Positions 27,046 through 36,158 of a stretch of 64,000 nucleotides of DNA are shown one piece after another. The notes under the pieces were generated by a model. The model was not told the DNA's origin and did not search any database. It saw only the letters and a program-made list of their open reading frames with translations. The first letter of the stretch is position 1; each line of letters starts with the position of its first letter. The DNA comes from Streptomyces coeruleorubidus (lineage in GTDB: Bacteria > Actinomycetota > Actinomycetes > Streptomycetales > Streptomycetaceae): NCBI RefSeq assembly GCF_008705135.1, contig NZ_CP023694.1:3348001-3412000 (forward strand), in the 5' to 3' direction. The position numbers and the translations under genes are program-made.

Positions 27046-29910
27046 GTGGGACTGCGGCGTGGGAAGCGGGCGGCGGCTCTCGCCGTCGCCGTCGTCGCCG
27101 GCACCCTCGGCACCCCGCCCGCCGCGGTGGCGGCCCCGCCCGTCCCGGGCGCGACCGCGGCACCCACCACCCCCGACACCGCCCGTCCGGACCTCTCCGT
27201 CCGGCCGCGCCCCCAGTCCCTGCGCGCGAACGGCGCACCGGTCGCGGTCACCGACGAGGTCGCGCTGATCACCGAACCGACGGCCGACCGGTACGCCGTC
27301 GAAACCCTGCGCGACCTGCTGCGCCAGGCCGGGGCCCGTCGCATCACGGACTCCGCCGCGCCCGGGGCGCTGGTCGTGCGGGTGCGGACGGAGCCCGTCC
27401 GCCGGGACGACCGCCGCGCCCTCCCGCCCGGGGGATACGAGCTGTCCGTGGGCAGGAGCGGCGTCTCGCTCACCGGAACCGGCGAGGACGGCCTGTTCCA
27501 CGCGGTCCAGACGCTGCGGCAGCTTTTGCGGCCCGGCGGTGCGATCGCAGCCGCCGTCGTACGCGACTGGCCCGGCACCGCCGTGCGCGGCATCACCGAG
27601 GGTTTCTACGGCACCGCCTGGACGCACCGGCAGCGGCTGGGGCAGCTCGACTTCATGGGGCGCACCAAGCAGAACCGTTACCTGTACGCCCCCGGTGAAG
27701 ACCTGTACCGGCAGGCCCGCTGGCGTGAGCCGTACCCGCGGGCGCAGCGCGCCGCGTTCCGGGAGCTGGCCGAGCGGGCGCGCCGCAACCACGTCACGCT
27801 CGGCTGGGCGGTGGCCCCGGGCCAGGCGATGTGTTTCGCGTCGGACGACGACGTGCGCGCGCTGACCCGCAAGCTCGACGCCATGTGGGCGCTGGGCTTC
27901 CGGGCCTTCCAGCTCCAGTTCCAGGACGTCAGCTACAGTGAGTGGCACTGCGACGCGGACGCCGGCCGGTTCGGCTCCGGCCCGCGGGCGGCGGCGAGGG
28001 CGCAGGCCCGGGTGGCGAACGCGGTGGCCCGGCACCTGGCGGAACGGCATCCCGGTGCCGCCGGTCTGTCGCTGATGCCGACCGAGTACTACGAGGACGG
28101 CACGACCGACTACCGGCGGGCGCTGGCGAGCTCGCTGGACACGCGTGTCGAGGTGGCGTGGACGGGTGTCGGGGTGGTGCCCCGCACCATCACGGGCGGT
28201 GAACTGGCCGACGCCCGGGAGGCGTTCCGGCATCCGCTGGTCACGATGGACAACTACCCGGTCAACGACTACGAGCCCGGCCGCCTCTTCCTCGGCCCCT
28301 ACCGGGGCCGCGAGCCGGCCGTCGCCACCGGCTCGGCCGCCCTGCTCGCCAACGCGATGCAGCAGCCCGAGGCGTCCCGCATCCCGCTGTTCACCGCCGC
28401 CGACTACGCCTGGAACCCGCGCGCCTACCACCCCGGGGAGTCCTGGCGCGCCGCGATCGCCGACCTGGCGGGCGGGGACCGCCGCCGCGAGGAGGCCCTG
28501 GCCGCGCTCGCCGGGAACGACGCGTCGTCGGTCCTCGGCGAGGAGGAGTCGGCGTACCTGCGCCCGCTGACCGAGGCGTACTGGCGGGCCCGTACGGCGA
28601 GTGGTCCCGGTACGGACGGCGACGCCGCGCGGCGGCTGCGCGAGGCGTTCACCGTGCTGCGCGAGCTGCCCCGGCGGCTGGCGGGCACCGCCCTCGCCCC
28701 GGAGGTCGCCCCCTGGTCGGAGCGACTGGCCCGTTACGGCGAGGCGGGTACGACCGCGCTCGACATGCTGGACGCGCAGCGCGCCGGGGACGCGGCGGCG
28801 GCCTGGACGGCGTACCGCCAACTCGGTGCGCTGCGGGCCCGGCTGGAGCCGGCGCCGGTCAAGGTCGGCACGGACGTCCTGGACCCCTTTCTGGGGCGGG
28901 CGCAGAAGGCGTACGCGGCCTGGTCGGGCATCGACCACGAGCCGCCCCCGAGCCCCGGCGACCCGGGCGACGGCCGCACCCTGCGCTTTTCGCACCCCCG
29001 GTCACTGACGGCCGTGACCGCCCTCACCGACCCCGGCACCGAGGGCGACGTCGAGGTGCACGTACCGGACCTGGGCTGGCGGCGGGCCGGCCGGCTGGCC
29101 GCTTCGGGGGCGACCGAGGTGCGGGCCGGGCAGCGGGTGGACGCCGTGCGGGTCACCGGTCCCGCGTCCTCCCGTGTGCGTCACCTGGTCCCGTGGTTCG
29201 CGGACTCCCCCGCCACCTCCCTGGAGCTGACGCGCGACCGCGTGGACGCCGAGACCGGCAGGACGCGGCGGCTGACGGCCGGGCTGGGCTCGCTGCGCCC
29301 CGCCGGCGCCCGCGGCAGGCTCACCGTCGAGGCGCCCGAGGGCGTACGAGTCCGGGTGCCCGGGTCCGAACTGTCCGTGCCGCGCGGCACGAGGGTGGAG
29401 GTCCCGGTCGAGGTGACCGTGGAGCGCGGTGCGCCGAAACGGTCCTACGACATCCGGCTGGGGTTCGCGGGAGCCACCCGCACCCTCACCGTCCGGGCCT
29501 TCCCGCCCACCGGCGGGCCCGACCTGGCCCGCACCGGCACGGCGCGTTCCTCGGGCGACGAGACGCCCGGCTTCCCCGCGTCGGCGGCGAACGACGGCGA
29601 CCCGGACACCCGCTGGTCGTCCCCGGTGGACGACGGCGCCTGGTGGCAGGTCGAGCTGCCCCGCCCGGTGCGGCTCGGGCAGGTCGTGCTGCGCTGGCAG
29701 GACGCCCACCCCTCGGCGTACCGCGTCCAGGTCTCGCCCGACGGCCGCCGCTGGCGCACGGCGGCCGCGGTACGGGACGGCAGGGGCGGCCACGAGAGCG
29801 TCCGCATGGACGAGCGCGACGTGCGCTTCGTGCGGGTGCAGGGCGAGAAGCGGGCCACGCCGTACGGGTACTCGCTGTGGTCGGCGGAGGCGTACGCCGT
29901 CACGGACTGA
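27046..29910 (+). CDS. Secreted GH84-type beta-N-acetylglucosaminidase-like enzyme with C-terminal CBM32
   Basis: A 954-residue exported protein. A signal peptide (residues 1-29) is followed by a GH20b-like alpha/beta domain, a GH84-type TIM barrel starting at VRGITEGFYGTAW, a helical region, a beta domain, and a C-terminal F5/8-type carbohydrate module (FPASAANDGDPDTRWSSP). GH84 enzymes hydrolyse terminal N-acetylglucosamine or hyaluronan by substrate assistance using two adjacent aspartates. At the matching position (LQFQDVSY) this protein has Q293-D294, so activity may be altered. The GTG start lies after GGAGGGGG. It may feed amino sugars to uptake systems. Confidence 0.82.
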   Translation: MGLRRGKRAAALAVAVVAGTLGTPPAAVAAPPVPGATAAPTTPDTARPDLSVRPRPQSLRANGAPVAVTDEVALITEPTADRYAVETLRDLLRQAGARRITDSAAPGALVVRVRTEPVRRDDRRALPPGGYELSVGRSGVSLTGTGEDGLFHAVQTLRQLLRPGGAIAAAVVRDWPGTAVRGITEGFYGTAWTHRQRLGQLDFMGRTKQNRYLYAPGEDLYRQARWREPYPRAQRAAFRELAERARRNHVTLGWAVAPGQAMCFASDDDVRALTRKLDAMWALGFRAFQLQFQDVSYSEWHCDADAGRFGSGPRAAARAQARVANAVARHLAERHPGAAGLSLMPTEYYEDGTTDYRRALASSLDTRVEVAWTGVGVVPRTITGGELADAREAFRHPLVTMDNYPVNDYEPGRLFLGPYRGREPAVATGSAALLANAMQQPEASRIPLFTAADYAWNPRAYHPGESWRAAIADLAGGDRRREEALAALAGNDASSVLGEEESAYLRPLTEAYWRARTASGPGTDGDAARRLREAFTVLRELPRRLAGTALAPEVAPWSERLARYGEAGTTALDMLDAQRAGDAAAAWTAYRQLGALRARLEPAPVKVGTDVLDPFLGRAQKAYAAWSGIDHEPPPSPGDPGDGRTLRFSHPRSLTAVTALTDPGTEGDVEVHVPDLGWRRAGRLAASGATEVRAGQRVDAVRVTGPASSRVRHLVPWFADSPATSLELTRDRVDAETGRTRRLTAGLGSLRPAGARGRLTVEAPEGVRVRVPGSELSVPRGTRVEVPVEVTVERGAPKRSYDIRLGFAGATRTLTVRAFPPTGGPDLARTGTARSSGDETPGFPASAANDGDPDTRWSSPVDDGAWWQVELPRPVRLGQVVLRWQDAHPSAYRVQVSPDGRRWRTAAAVRDGRGGHESVRMDERDVRFVRVQGEKRATPYGYSLWSAEAYAVTD

Positions 29911-29952
29911 ACCCGTCGGAGGTTCCGCGACGGACTTCTTCGGCCCCCACTA

Positions 29953-29980
29953 TTCACTCAGTACATGTACTCAGTACATA
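29953..29980 (+). promoter_or_regulatory. Probable PadR promoter with overlapping operator
   Basis: TTCACT (29953-29958) and TACATA (29975-29980) are 16 bp apart. The spacer contains the perfect palindrome AGTACATGTACT (29960-29971), and CAGTACAT occurs twice. The predicted transcript would begin at or near ATG 29990. Confidence 0.55.
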
Positions 29981-29989
29981 ATGATCGCC

Positions 29990-30523
29990 ATGAGCACCCG
30001 CCACATCCTGCTGGGCCTGCTCGCCACGGGTCCGAGCCATGGCTACGACCTCAAGCGGCGCCACGACGAACGGTTCCCGCAGGCCCGACCACTGGCCTAC
30101 GGGCAGGTCTACACGACCCTCCAGCGCCTCGTCCGGGACGGCCTCGCCGCGGTCGAGGGCACCGACTCGGACGGCGGCCCGGAGCGGACGACGTACCGCG
30201 CCACGGACGAGGGGACGCGTGAACTGTCCCGGTGGGCCGGGGAGATCGCGCCGCCCGCGCCCTTCGTGGCGAACGAGATCTTCGCCAAGGTCGTGGTCGC
30301 GATCCTCTCGGGCGGCGACCCGGCCGCGTACCTGAGCGCCCAGCGCGCCGCCCACATGGAGCGGATGCGGGAGCTCACGGCGGTCAAGGCCGCCAAGGGC
30401 GCTGACCTCGCGACCGTGCTCTCGGCGGACTACGCCCTCAACCACCTCGACGCCGACCTCCGCTGGATGAGCACCACGGCGGCCCGGCTCACCACCCTGA
30501 CCGCGGAGGTCGACGCAGCATGA
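29990..30523 (+). CDS. PadR family transcriptional regulator
   Basis: 177 residues. The N-terminal winged helix is diagnostic: RHILLGLLATGPSHGYDLKR, then YGQVYTTLQRLVRDGL and the wing YRATDEGTREL. A helical dimerisation domain follows. It heads a three-gene operon with an ABC ATPase and permease (ATGA overlap), so it probably represses its own exporter. The upstream palindrome AGTACATGTACT is a typical PadR-like site. Without a ribosome site it is probably leaderless; an in-frame ATG at 29981 is the alternative start. Confidence 0.88.
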   Translation: MSTRHILLGLLATGPSHGYDLKRRHDERFPQARPLAYGQVYTTLQRLVRDGLAAVEGTDSDGGPERTTYRATDEGTRELSRWAGEIAPPAPFVANEIFAKVVVAILSGGDPAAYLSAQRAAHMERMRELTAVKAAKGADLATVLSADYALNHLDADLRWMSTTAARLTTLTAEVDAA

Positions 30524-31206
30524 GCAGACCCGTGCCTCTTCTCTCGGCGAGCGGCCTCACCAAAACACACGGCAGGACACCCGCGCTGCGCGGCGCCTCG
30601 GTCGACCTGCACGCCGGCGAGATCCTCGCCGTGACCGGCGCGAGCGGCAGCGGGAAGTCGACGCTGCTGCACTGCCTGGCCGGGATCGTCCGGCCCGACG
30701 AGGGCTCGGTGTCGTACGACGGCCGGCGGCTGGAGGACCTGCCCGAGAAGCGGCTGAGCGAGCTGCGGCGGACCGACTTCGGCGTGGTGTTCCAGTTCGG
30801 GCAGCTCATCCCCGAGCTGACGGCCCTGGACAACGTCGCCCTGCCGCTGCTGCTGGCCGGCACCGACCGGGCCCGGGCCCGTGCCCGGGCCGGTGAGTGG
30901 CTGGAGCGGTTCGGCGTGCGCGGGCAGGAGGACCTGCGGCCGGGCGAGATGAGCGGCGGCCAGGCCCAGCGGACCGCACTGGCCCGGGCCCTGGTCACCG
31001 GCCCGAAGGTGGTCTTCGCCGACGAGCCGACGGGCGCCCTGGACTCGCTCGCCGCCGAGCAGGTCATGACGGCCCTGGTCCACACGGCCCGCGAGTCGGG
31101 CACGGCCGTCCTGCTCATCACTCACGACGCCAAGGTGGCGGCGTACGCGGACCGGGAGGTCCAGCTGCGGGACGGCGCCGTGACGCCGCTGGGGGTGACG
31201 GCATGA
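30520..31206 (+). CDS. ABC transporter ATP-binding protein (MacB/LolD type)
   Basis: 228 residues. Walker A is GASGSGKST, the Q-loop FQFGQLIPEL, the signature MSGGQAQRTALARAL, Walker B VVFADEP, and the H-loop histidine is in LITHD. The MacB-like group powers FtsX-type permeases that expel lipids, peptides or drugs. Its ATG overlaps the PadR stop, and its own TGA overlaps the permease start by four bases, so all three are one transcript. The substrate is unknown. Confidence 0.92.
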   Translation: MSRPVPLLSASGLTKTHGRTPALRGASVDLHAGEILAVTGASGSGKSTLLHCLAGIVRPDEGSVSYDGRRLEDLPEKRLSELRRTDFGVVFQFGQLIPELTALDNVALPLLLAGTDRARARARAGEWLERFGVRGQEDLRPGEMSGGQAQRTALARALVTGPKVVFADEPTGALDSLAAEQVMTALVHTARESGTAVLLITHDAKVAAYADREVQLRDGAVTPLGVTA

Positions 31207-32558
31207 ACTCCCTGCGTACCGATCTGCGTCTGGCCTGGGAGCTCACCCGTGGTTCCGACCGAGGCGAGTGGTGGCGGGTCGCGCTGACGGCGACCGGCGC
31301 CGCGCTCGCCACGGGATTCGCGCTGGCCGCCGTCGCCCTGGCCTCCCTGCGGGGTGGTTACCAGGTGCCCGTCGCCGCGGGCCTGCTGGACGAGCCCGGC
31401 ACGCGGTCCGGCGTGATCGTGGGCCTGCTGCTCCTGCTCGTGCCCGTGCTGGGGTTCCTCGGCCAGTGCGCCCGGATCGGCGCCGTGCACCGCGACCGGC
31501 GGCTGGCCGGGCTGCGGCTGGCCGGGGCGACGCCCTGGCAGGTGCGGCGGATCGCCGCGCTGGAGACGGGGCTGGCCTGTCTGCTGGGCTCGGCGGTCGC
31601 CACCGTCCTCTCGGTGCTGGTCCTGCTGCGCCAGTGGGACCGGCCGACCGCCCTGGCCTGGGTGGGGATCGCCCTGGTCGCCGTCGCCGTACCGGTGCTG
31701 GGCGCGGTGGCGGGCGCACTGGCGCTGCGCCGGGTCGTGGCCTCCCCGCTCGGCTGGGTGCGCCGGGTCGGGGCGCGGGGCGGACGAGGGCCCGGGCTGC
31801 TGTTCCTGGCCGGGGTGCTGCTCGTCGCGGTGCTGGCGCTGCTGGCCGTGGTCACCACGTCCACGGCCGCCCCCAATCGGCCGAACGGCAGGGTGCCGCT
31901 GATGATGATGGGCGTGGTCCTCGCGGTCGGCGCGGGCGCGGTGTGGCTCTCCGGGGCCACCGCGAAGGCGACCGGTCGGATCCTCGCGCCCCGGGCCCGG
32001 TCGGCGGCGACGCTGATCGCGGCGGAACGGCTGCGCGACGACCCCTGGTCGGCCGCCCGCACGCATGCGGCGGTGCTGCTGGTCACGGTCGTGGGCACCG
32101 GCTTCCTGGGCATCCGGCAGGTGCTGAGCGACCAGGTGCACAGCACGCGGTACCTCGCCGAGCGCGCGTCCTACTACACCACCGGCCTCGACCTCACCGG
32201 AGCAGCCATCGTCGTAGCCTTCGCGATCACCCTCTCCGGCCTCGCCGTCGGCACCGCCGAGTCCCTGGCCACCCGCCGCCGGGGCCTGGCCGCGCAGGCC
32301 GCCGCCGGGGTGCCGCACCCGGTGCTCGGCCGGGCCCTCCTGCTGGAGACCGCGCTGCCCCTCGCCCCCGCCGTGCTGCTCTCGGGCCTGGGCGGGATGA
32401 CCATCGGCACCGGGTACGCCCTGCTCTCCGGCCGGCCTGTGTCCTGGGCGATCGCCCTGGTGCCCGTCGCCGTCTACGCCGCCTGCCTGCTGGCCGCGGC
32501 TACCTCGCTGCCCCTGCTGCGCCGATCGGCACGCCCGGGGGAGCTGCGGTACGCGTAG
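31203..32558 (+). CDS. FtsX-like ABC transporter permease
   Basis: A 451-residue membrane protein with about eight to ten predicted helices. It has two FtsX-like blocks, marked by LRLAGATPWQVRRIAALETG near residue 105 and a matching RRRGLAAQAAAGVPHPVLGR near 355. It is the membrane partner of the preceding ATPase. Streptomyces PadR-ABC operons of this kind often export toxic compounds, but no inducer is evident here. Confidence 0.86.
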   Translation: MNSLRTDLRLAWELTRGSDRGEWWRVALTATGAALATGFALAAVALASLRGGYQVPVAAGLLDEPGTRSGVIVGLLLLLVPVLGFLGQCARIGAVHRDRRLAGLRLAGATPWQVRRIAALETGLACLLGSAVATVLSVLVLLRQWDRPTALAWVGIALVAVAVPVLGAVAGALALRRVVASPLGWVRRVGARGGRGPGLLFLAGVLLVAVLALLAVVTTSTAAPNRPNGRVPLMMMGVVLAVGAGAVWLSGATAKATGRILAPRARSAATLIAAERLRDDPWSAARTHAAVLLVTVVGTGFLGIRQVLSDQVHSTRYLAERASYYTTGLDLTGAAIVVAFAITLSGLAVGTAESLATRRRGLAAQAAAGVPHPVLGRALLLETALPLAPAVLLSGLGGMTIGTGYALLSGRPVSWAIALVPVAVYAACLLAAATSLPLLRRSARPGELRYA

Positions 32559-32578
32559 GCGCCCTCCATAAGGGCGGG

Positions 32579-32611
32579 CCGGCCCGGGGGAACGGGGGTT
32601 CACCGGGCCGG
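32579..32611. terminator. Possible terminator hairpin after the ABC operon
   Basis: Arms CCGGCCCGG (32579-32587) and CCGGGCCGG (32603-32611) with a 15-base loop, between the convergent permease and HNH genes. Confidence 0.5.
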
Positions 32612-32671
32612 TCGGCCGGCCGCACGCGCCCATGACGAACGTCACGCGGCAATACGAAAGCCCGGATCCTC

Positions 32672-33208
32672 TCAGGCGGAAATGCCGTCGATCCGGGCCA
32701 AGGCGTCGTCCGCGCCGTACGGCTGCAAGTACGGCAGCCAGCGCGGGTCCCGATGGCCGGTCCCGATGATGCGCCAGGCCAGGCCGGTGGGCGGGGCGGG
32801 TTTGTGGCGCAGCCGCCAGCCGATCTCGAAGAGGTGCCGGTCGGCCTTCACGTGGTTGCAGCGGCGGCAGGACGCCACCACGTTGTCCCAGACGTGTTTG
32901 CCCCCGCGGCTGCGCGGGATGACGTGGTCGACGCTGGTTGCGACGCCACCGCAGTACATGCACCGGCCCCCGTCACGGGCGAACAGCGCCCGGCGGGTCA
33001 GAGGAACGGGCCCCCGATAGGGAACCCGGACGAATCGCTTGAGCCGGACCACGCTGGGTGCGGGGACTGTGACGGTCGCGCTGTGCATGAAGGCGCCGGA
33101 CTCCTCGAGGCATACGGCCTTGTTCTCGAGGACGAGGACGAGCGCGCGGCGGAGCGGTACGACACCTAGTGGCTCGTACGACGCGTTGAGGACCAGGACG
33201 TGCGGCAC
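32672..33208 (-). CDS. HNH endonuclease family protein
   Basis: 178 residues. The HNH fold lies at about residues 85-130: zinc-type CMYCG and CRRCN pairs flank SVDHVIPRSRGG, with the catalytic histidine in DHV. An N-terminal domain (VLVLNASYEPLGVVPLRRAL) is shared by a widespread actinobacterial and cyanobacterial group of solitary HNH proteins. GTG 33208 has an AAGGAGG site. No methylase, toxin or phage gene is nearby, so restriction or self-splicing roles are not supported. DNA cleavage is inferred from the family. Confidence 0.88.
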   Translation of the reverse strand: MPHVLVLNASYEPLGVVPLRRALVLVLENKAVCLEESGAFMHSATVTVPAPSVVRLKRFVRVPYRGPVPLTRRALFARDGGRCMYCGGVATSVDHVIPRSRGGKHVWDNVVASCRRCNHVKADRHLFEIGWRLRHKPAPPTGLAWRIIGTGHRDPRWLPYLQPYGADDALARIDGISA

Positions 33209-33521
33209 GGATGCCTCCTTGGACGCCGGCGGCGCGTGGCTCGCGCCGGGACGATTCGTAGCCAGTCTCCCCTCATGCCTGGTGAAAGCGCCACCATGTC
33301 CCCGTAACGGGCTGGGAGTGTTTTCGACCACATCTGATTCATCCCCCGGATCATGGCCTGTTCAAGCCCAGGTGAGCACGGTCTCTCCTTCACACATCCT
33401 GCCGAAGCACACACAATGCCCCGTTAGTGTGGTGGTTCTGCCCCCGCGGTGACCCAGTCGTGACCTCGACCCCCCTGAACCACCGCACCGGGGCGGACCG
33501 CTGTACTTGGAGGTACCTGCC
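33209..33521. other. Intergenic region between HNH and mscS-like genes
   Basis: 313 bases with no gene. A long-range inverted repeat, GGTGGTTC (33431-33438) with GAACCACC (33477-33484), lies in the likely leader of the channel gene. I recognise no riboswitch class and no clear promoter. Confidence 0.45.
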
Positions 33522-34625
33522 GTGTCCCTGTCCGCTGTCCTGCTCGCCGCCGGCCCGTCGCCGTCGCCGACCCCCTCGGATACGGAGACCCCGAGAGTGC
33601 CCTCGCTCCAGGACGCCCAGGAGAGCGCGACGAACGCCGCCGGCTGGGTCGAGCAGAACTGGTCGACGTGGCTCGCGATCGGCCTGAGGGTCCTGCTCAT
33701 CGTGGTGATAGCGGCAGTGCTGAGGGTCGTCGTCCGGCGTGCGATCACCAAGCTGATAGACCGCATGAACCGGACCGGCCAGTCCGTGGACGGCTCCGGG
33801 CTCGGTGGGCTGCTGGTCAATGTCGAACGCCGTCGCCAGCGCTCGCAGGCGATCGGCTCGGTGCTGCGCTCGGTGGCGTCGTTCCTGATCATGGGCACGG
33901 CCGCGCTGATGGTCCTGGGCACCTTCCAGATCAACCTGGCCCCGCTGCTGGCCTCGGCCGGTGTCGCCGGTGTGGCGATCGGTTTCGGCGCCCGCAACCT
34001 GGTCACGGACTTCCTCTCGGGCGTCTTCATGATCCTCGAGGACCAGTACGGCGTCGGCGACACGATCGACGCGGGCGTCGCCTCCGGTGAGGTGATCGAG
34101 GTGGGCCTGCGCGTGACCAAGCTGCGCGGCGACGGCGGCGAGATCTGGTACGTCCGCAACGGCGAGGTCAAGCGCATCGGCAACCTCTCCCAGGGCTGGG
34201 CGACGGCCAACGTCGACGTCACGGTCCACTCCGGCGAGGACCTGGACAGGGTCAAGGCCACCCTGGACGAGGTCGCCGAGAAGATGGGCGCCGAGGAGCC
34301 CTGGAACGAGCTGCTGTGGGGCCCGATCGAGGTGCTCGGCCTGGACAGCGTCCTGCTGGACTCCATGGTCGTGCGCATCTCGGCGAAGACCATGCCCGGC
34401 AAGTCCCTGACCGTGGAGCGCGAGCTGCGCTGGCGCATCAAGCGGGCCTTCGACGCGGCGGGCATCCGGATCGTCGGCGGGGCCACGGCCCCGGTCGAGG
34501 AGGCGCCCGCCGATCCGACGGCGGGGATGGCGCCCCCGTCGGTGTACGCGAACTCGGCGTCCCCGCAGTCGGCGGCGGCGTCCCCGCTCACGCCCGCCGC
34601 ACCGCCGACGAGCACCACGAAGTAG
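33522..34625 (+). CDS. MscS-type small-conductance mechanosensitive channel
   Basis: A 367-residue membrane channel that opens on hypo-osmotic shock. A short periplasmic N-terminus precedes helix WLAIGLRVLLIVVIAAVLRV. Further helices follow, then the glycine/alanine-rich pore helix (LLASAGVAGVAIGFGARNLV) and the beta domain with DQYGVGDTIDAG and IWYVRNGEVKRIGNLSQG. The Ala/Pro-rich tail is disordered. GTG 33522 is eight bases from GGAGG and was preferred over an upstream TTG. Confidence 0.92.
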   Translation: MSLSAVLLAAGPSPSPTPSDTETPRVPSLQDAQESATNAAGWVEQNWSTWLAIGLRVLLIVVIAAVLRVVVRRAITKLIDRMNRTGQSVDGSGLGGLLVNVERRRQRSQAIGSVLRSVASFLIMGTAALMVLGTFQINLAPLLASAGVAGVAIGFGARNLVTDFLSGVFMILEDQYGVGDTIDAGVASGEVIEVGLRVTKLRGDGGEIWYVRNGEVKRIGNLSQGWATANVDVTVHSGEDLDRVKATLDEVAEKMGAEEPWNELLWGPIEVLGLDSVLLDSMVVRISAKTMPGKSLTVERELRWRIKRAFDAAGIRIVGGATAPVEEAPADPTAGMAPPSVYANSASPQSAAASPLTPAAPPTSTTK

Positions 34626-34642
34626 CCGACCCGCGGCACGAC

Positions 34643-34677
34643 GAGGGCGGCACCCGGGCTTTCCGGGTGCCGCCCTC
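34643..34677 (+). terminator. Terminator hairpin after the MscS gene
   Basis: Perfect 15-bp arms (34643-34657 and 34663-34677) with a five-base GCTTT loop. It isolates the channel gene from the csn promoter. Confidence 0.85.
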
Positions 34678-34721
34678 TTCGCATGCCCGGGTAACGACTG
34701 CGTTGCCTGAACCGTCCCCTA

Positions 34722-34751
34722 TTGACGCCCGCGCGGCGCCGGGCTTACCTT
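34722..34751 (+). promoter_or_regulatory. Predicted csn operon promoter
   Basis: TTGACG (34722-34727) and TACCTT (34746-34751) with an 18-bp spacer. The expected start point, near 34758, lies just before the CsnR-type palindrome, which suits repression. Confidence 0.5.
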
Positions 34752-34763
34752 CCTCCACACCGA

Positions 34764-34778
34764 TAGGAAACTTTCCTA
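34764..34778. promoter_or_regulatory. CsnR-type operator palindrome
   Basis: TAGGAAACTTTCCTA is a perfect inverted repeat around C34771. It has the AGGAAA...TTTCCT form known for CsnR operators in S. lividans and S. coelicolor. It is the only copy I found in the locus, so csnR and csnE-K are probably controlled from here. Confidence 0.8.
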
Positions 34779-34852
34779 ACAGTGGTCCGGCGCAGGTCGG
34801 CCGGATGGACTTCCCCGCCGGATCACTGAGAAGCTGAGCAGCCGAAGGGCAG

Positions 34853-36076
34853 GTGTGGACACGCATGGCAGGAACCGCCGGCACGCCGGGCACCCCGCGC
34901 GTCCTGCGCGCCATGAACGACCGGGCCGCCCTGGACCTGCTGCTGGATCACGGACAGCTGTCGCGCACCCGGATCGGCAAGCTCACCGGCCTGTCCAAGC
35001 CGACCGCCTCCCAGCTCCTGGCTCGCCTGGAGGCCGCGGGTCTCGTCCTGGCCACCGGTACCACCGAGGGCCGGCCGGGCCCGAACGCCCAGCTCTACGA
35101 GGTCAACCCGACCGCCGGTTACGCCGCCGGACTCGACGTCACCCCCCAGCGGATCCTCGCCGCGGTCGCCGACATCACCGGCCGTACGGTCGGCCGCCAT
35201 GAACTGCCCGCCCCCGGCAGGCGCACCGGCACTCCCGTCGTCCAGCAGGTCACCGACGCCCTGGACGGCGCGGTGAAGGCGGCGGGCCTCGCCCGGGACG
35301 ACATCCACCGGCTCGTCATCGGCACCCCCGGCGCCTTCGACCCCACCACCGGCCGCCTGCGCTACGCATCCCACCTCCCCGGCTGGCACTCCCCCACCCT
35401 CCTGGACGAGCTCGCCGCCGCCCTGCCGATGCCGTTCGAGTACGAGAACGACGTCAACCTGGTCGCCCTCGCCGAACAGCGGCTGGGCGCGGCCCGGGAC
35501 CACACGGACTTCGTACTGCTGTGGAACCAGGAGGGCCTGGGCGCCGCCCTGGTCCTGGGCGGCAGGCTGCACCGCGGCTGGACCGGCGGCGCCGGCGAGG
35601 TCGGCTTCCTGCCGGTGCCGGGCACGCCCCTGGTCCGCCAGGTCACCAAGGCCAACAGCGGCGGCTACCAGGAGCTGGCCGGTTCCCAGGCCGTCCCGAG
35701 GCTCGCCCGTGAACTGGGCATCGAGGACATCCCGGCGGGCCCGTACACCGAGGTGGCCGCGGCCCTGGTCGAGCGGGCCGCCACACGGGACGACGAGCTC
35801 CACCGGGAGCTGCTGCGGTCGTACGCGACCCGGCTCGCCACCGGTCTGGCCTCCCTCGTCTCGGTCCTCGACCCCGAGCTCGTCGTGCTGAGCGGCGCGT
35901 CCCTCACCTCGGGCGGCGAGACGCTGCGCGCCCTCGTCCAGGCCGAGCTGGAGGAACTGGCCGCGTCACGCCCACGCCTGGTCGTGGGCGACGTCCGTGA
36001 ACACCCCGTGCTGCGCGGCGCACTGGAGAGCGCGCTCGCGACCACGCGCGACGAGGTCTTCGACACCTCACGCTGA
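34853..36076 (+). CDS. csnR: ROK family repressor of chitosan-oligosaccharide uptake
   Basis: 407 residues. An N-terminal winged helix-turn-helix (LDLLLDHGQLSRTRIGKLTG, then SKPTASQLLARLE) is followed by a ROK sugar-kinase-like domain with sugar-site residues in ENDVNLVALAEQRLG and GGAGEVGFLP. The cysteine-rich zinc motif of many ROK proteins is absent. CsnR represses chitosanase and the csnEFGHK genes until glucosamine oligosaccharides bind. The identity rests on the matching gene order and the operator upstream. The start is GTG 34853 (after GAAGGGCAG) or ATG 34865. Confidence 0.88.
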   Translation: MWTRMAGTAGTPGTPRVLRAMNDRAALDLLLDHGQLSRTRIGKLTGLSKPTASQLLARLEAAGLVLATGTTEGRPGPNAQLYEVNPTAGYAAGLDVTPQRILAAVADITGRTVGRHELPAPGRRTGTPVVQQVTDALDGAVKAAGLARDDIHRLVIGTPGAFDPTTGRLRYASHLPGWHSPTLLDELAAALPMPFEYENDVNLVALAEQRLGAARDHTDFVLLWNQEGLGAALVLGGRLHRGWTGGAGEVGFLPVPGTPLVRQVTKANSGGYQELAGSQAVPRLARELGIEDIPAGPYTEVAAALVERAATRDDELHRELLRSYATRLATGLASLVSVLDPELVVLSGASLTSGGETLRALVQAELEELAASRPRLVVGDVREHPVLRGALESALATTRDEVFDTSR

Positions 36077-36158
36077 CGCCACCTCCCGCTCTCCGCCCTC
36101 ACTGACCCCACCCCCCTCCTTTCCCACGCCGTTCCCCGTGCCCTAGGGAGACCCTGCC

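Noticed and set aside
32672..33208. HNH gene as part of a restriction, phage or intron element
   Set aside because: No methylase, phage, integrase or intron feature flanks it; this is a solitary HNH family common in actinomycetes.
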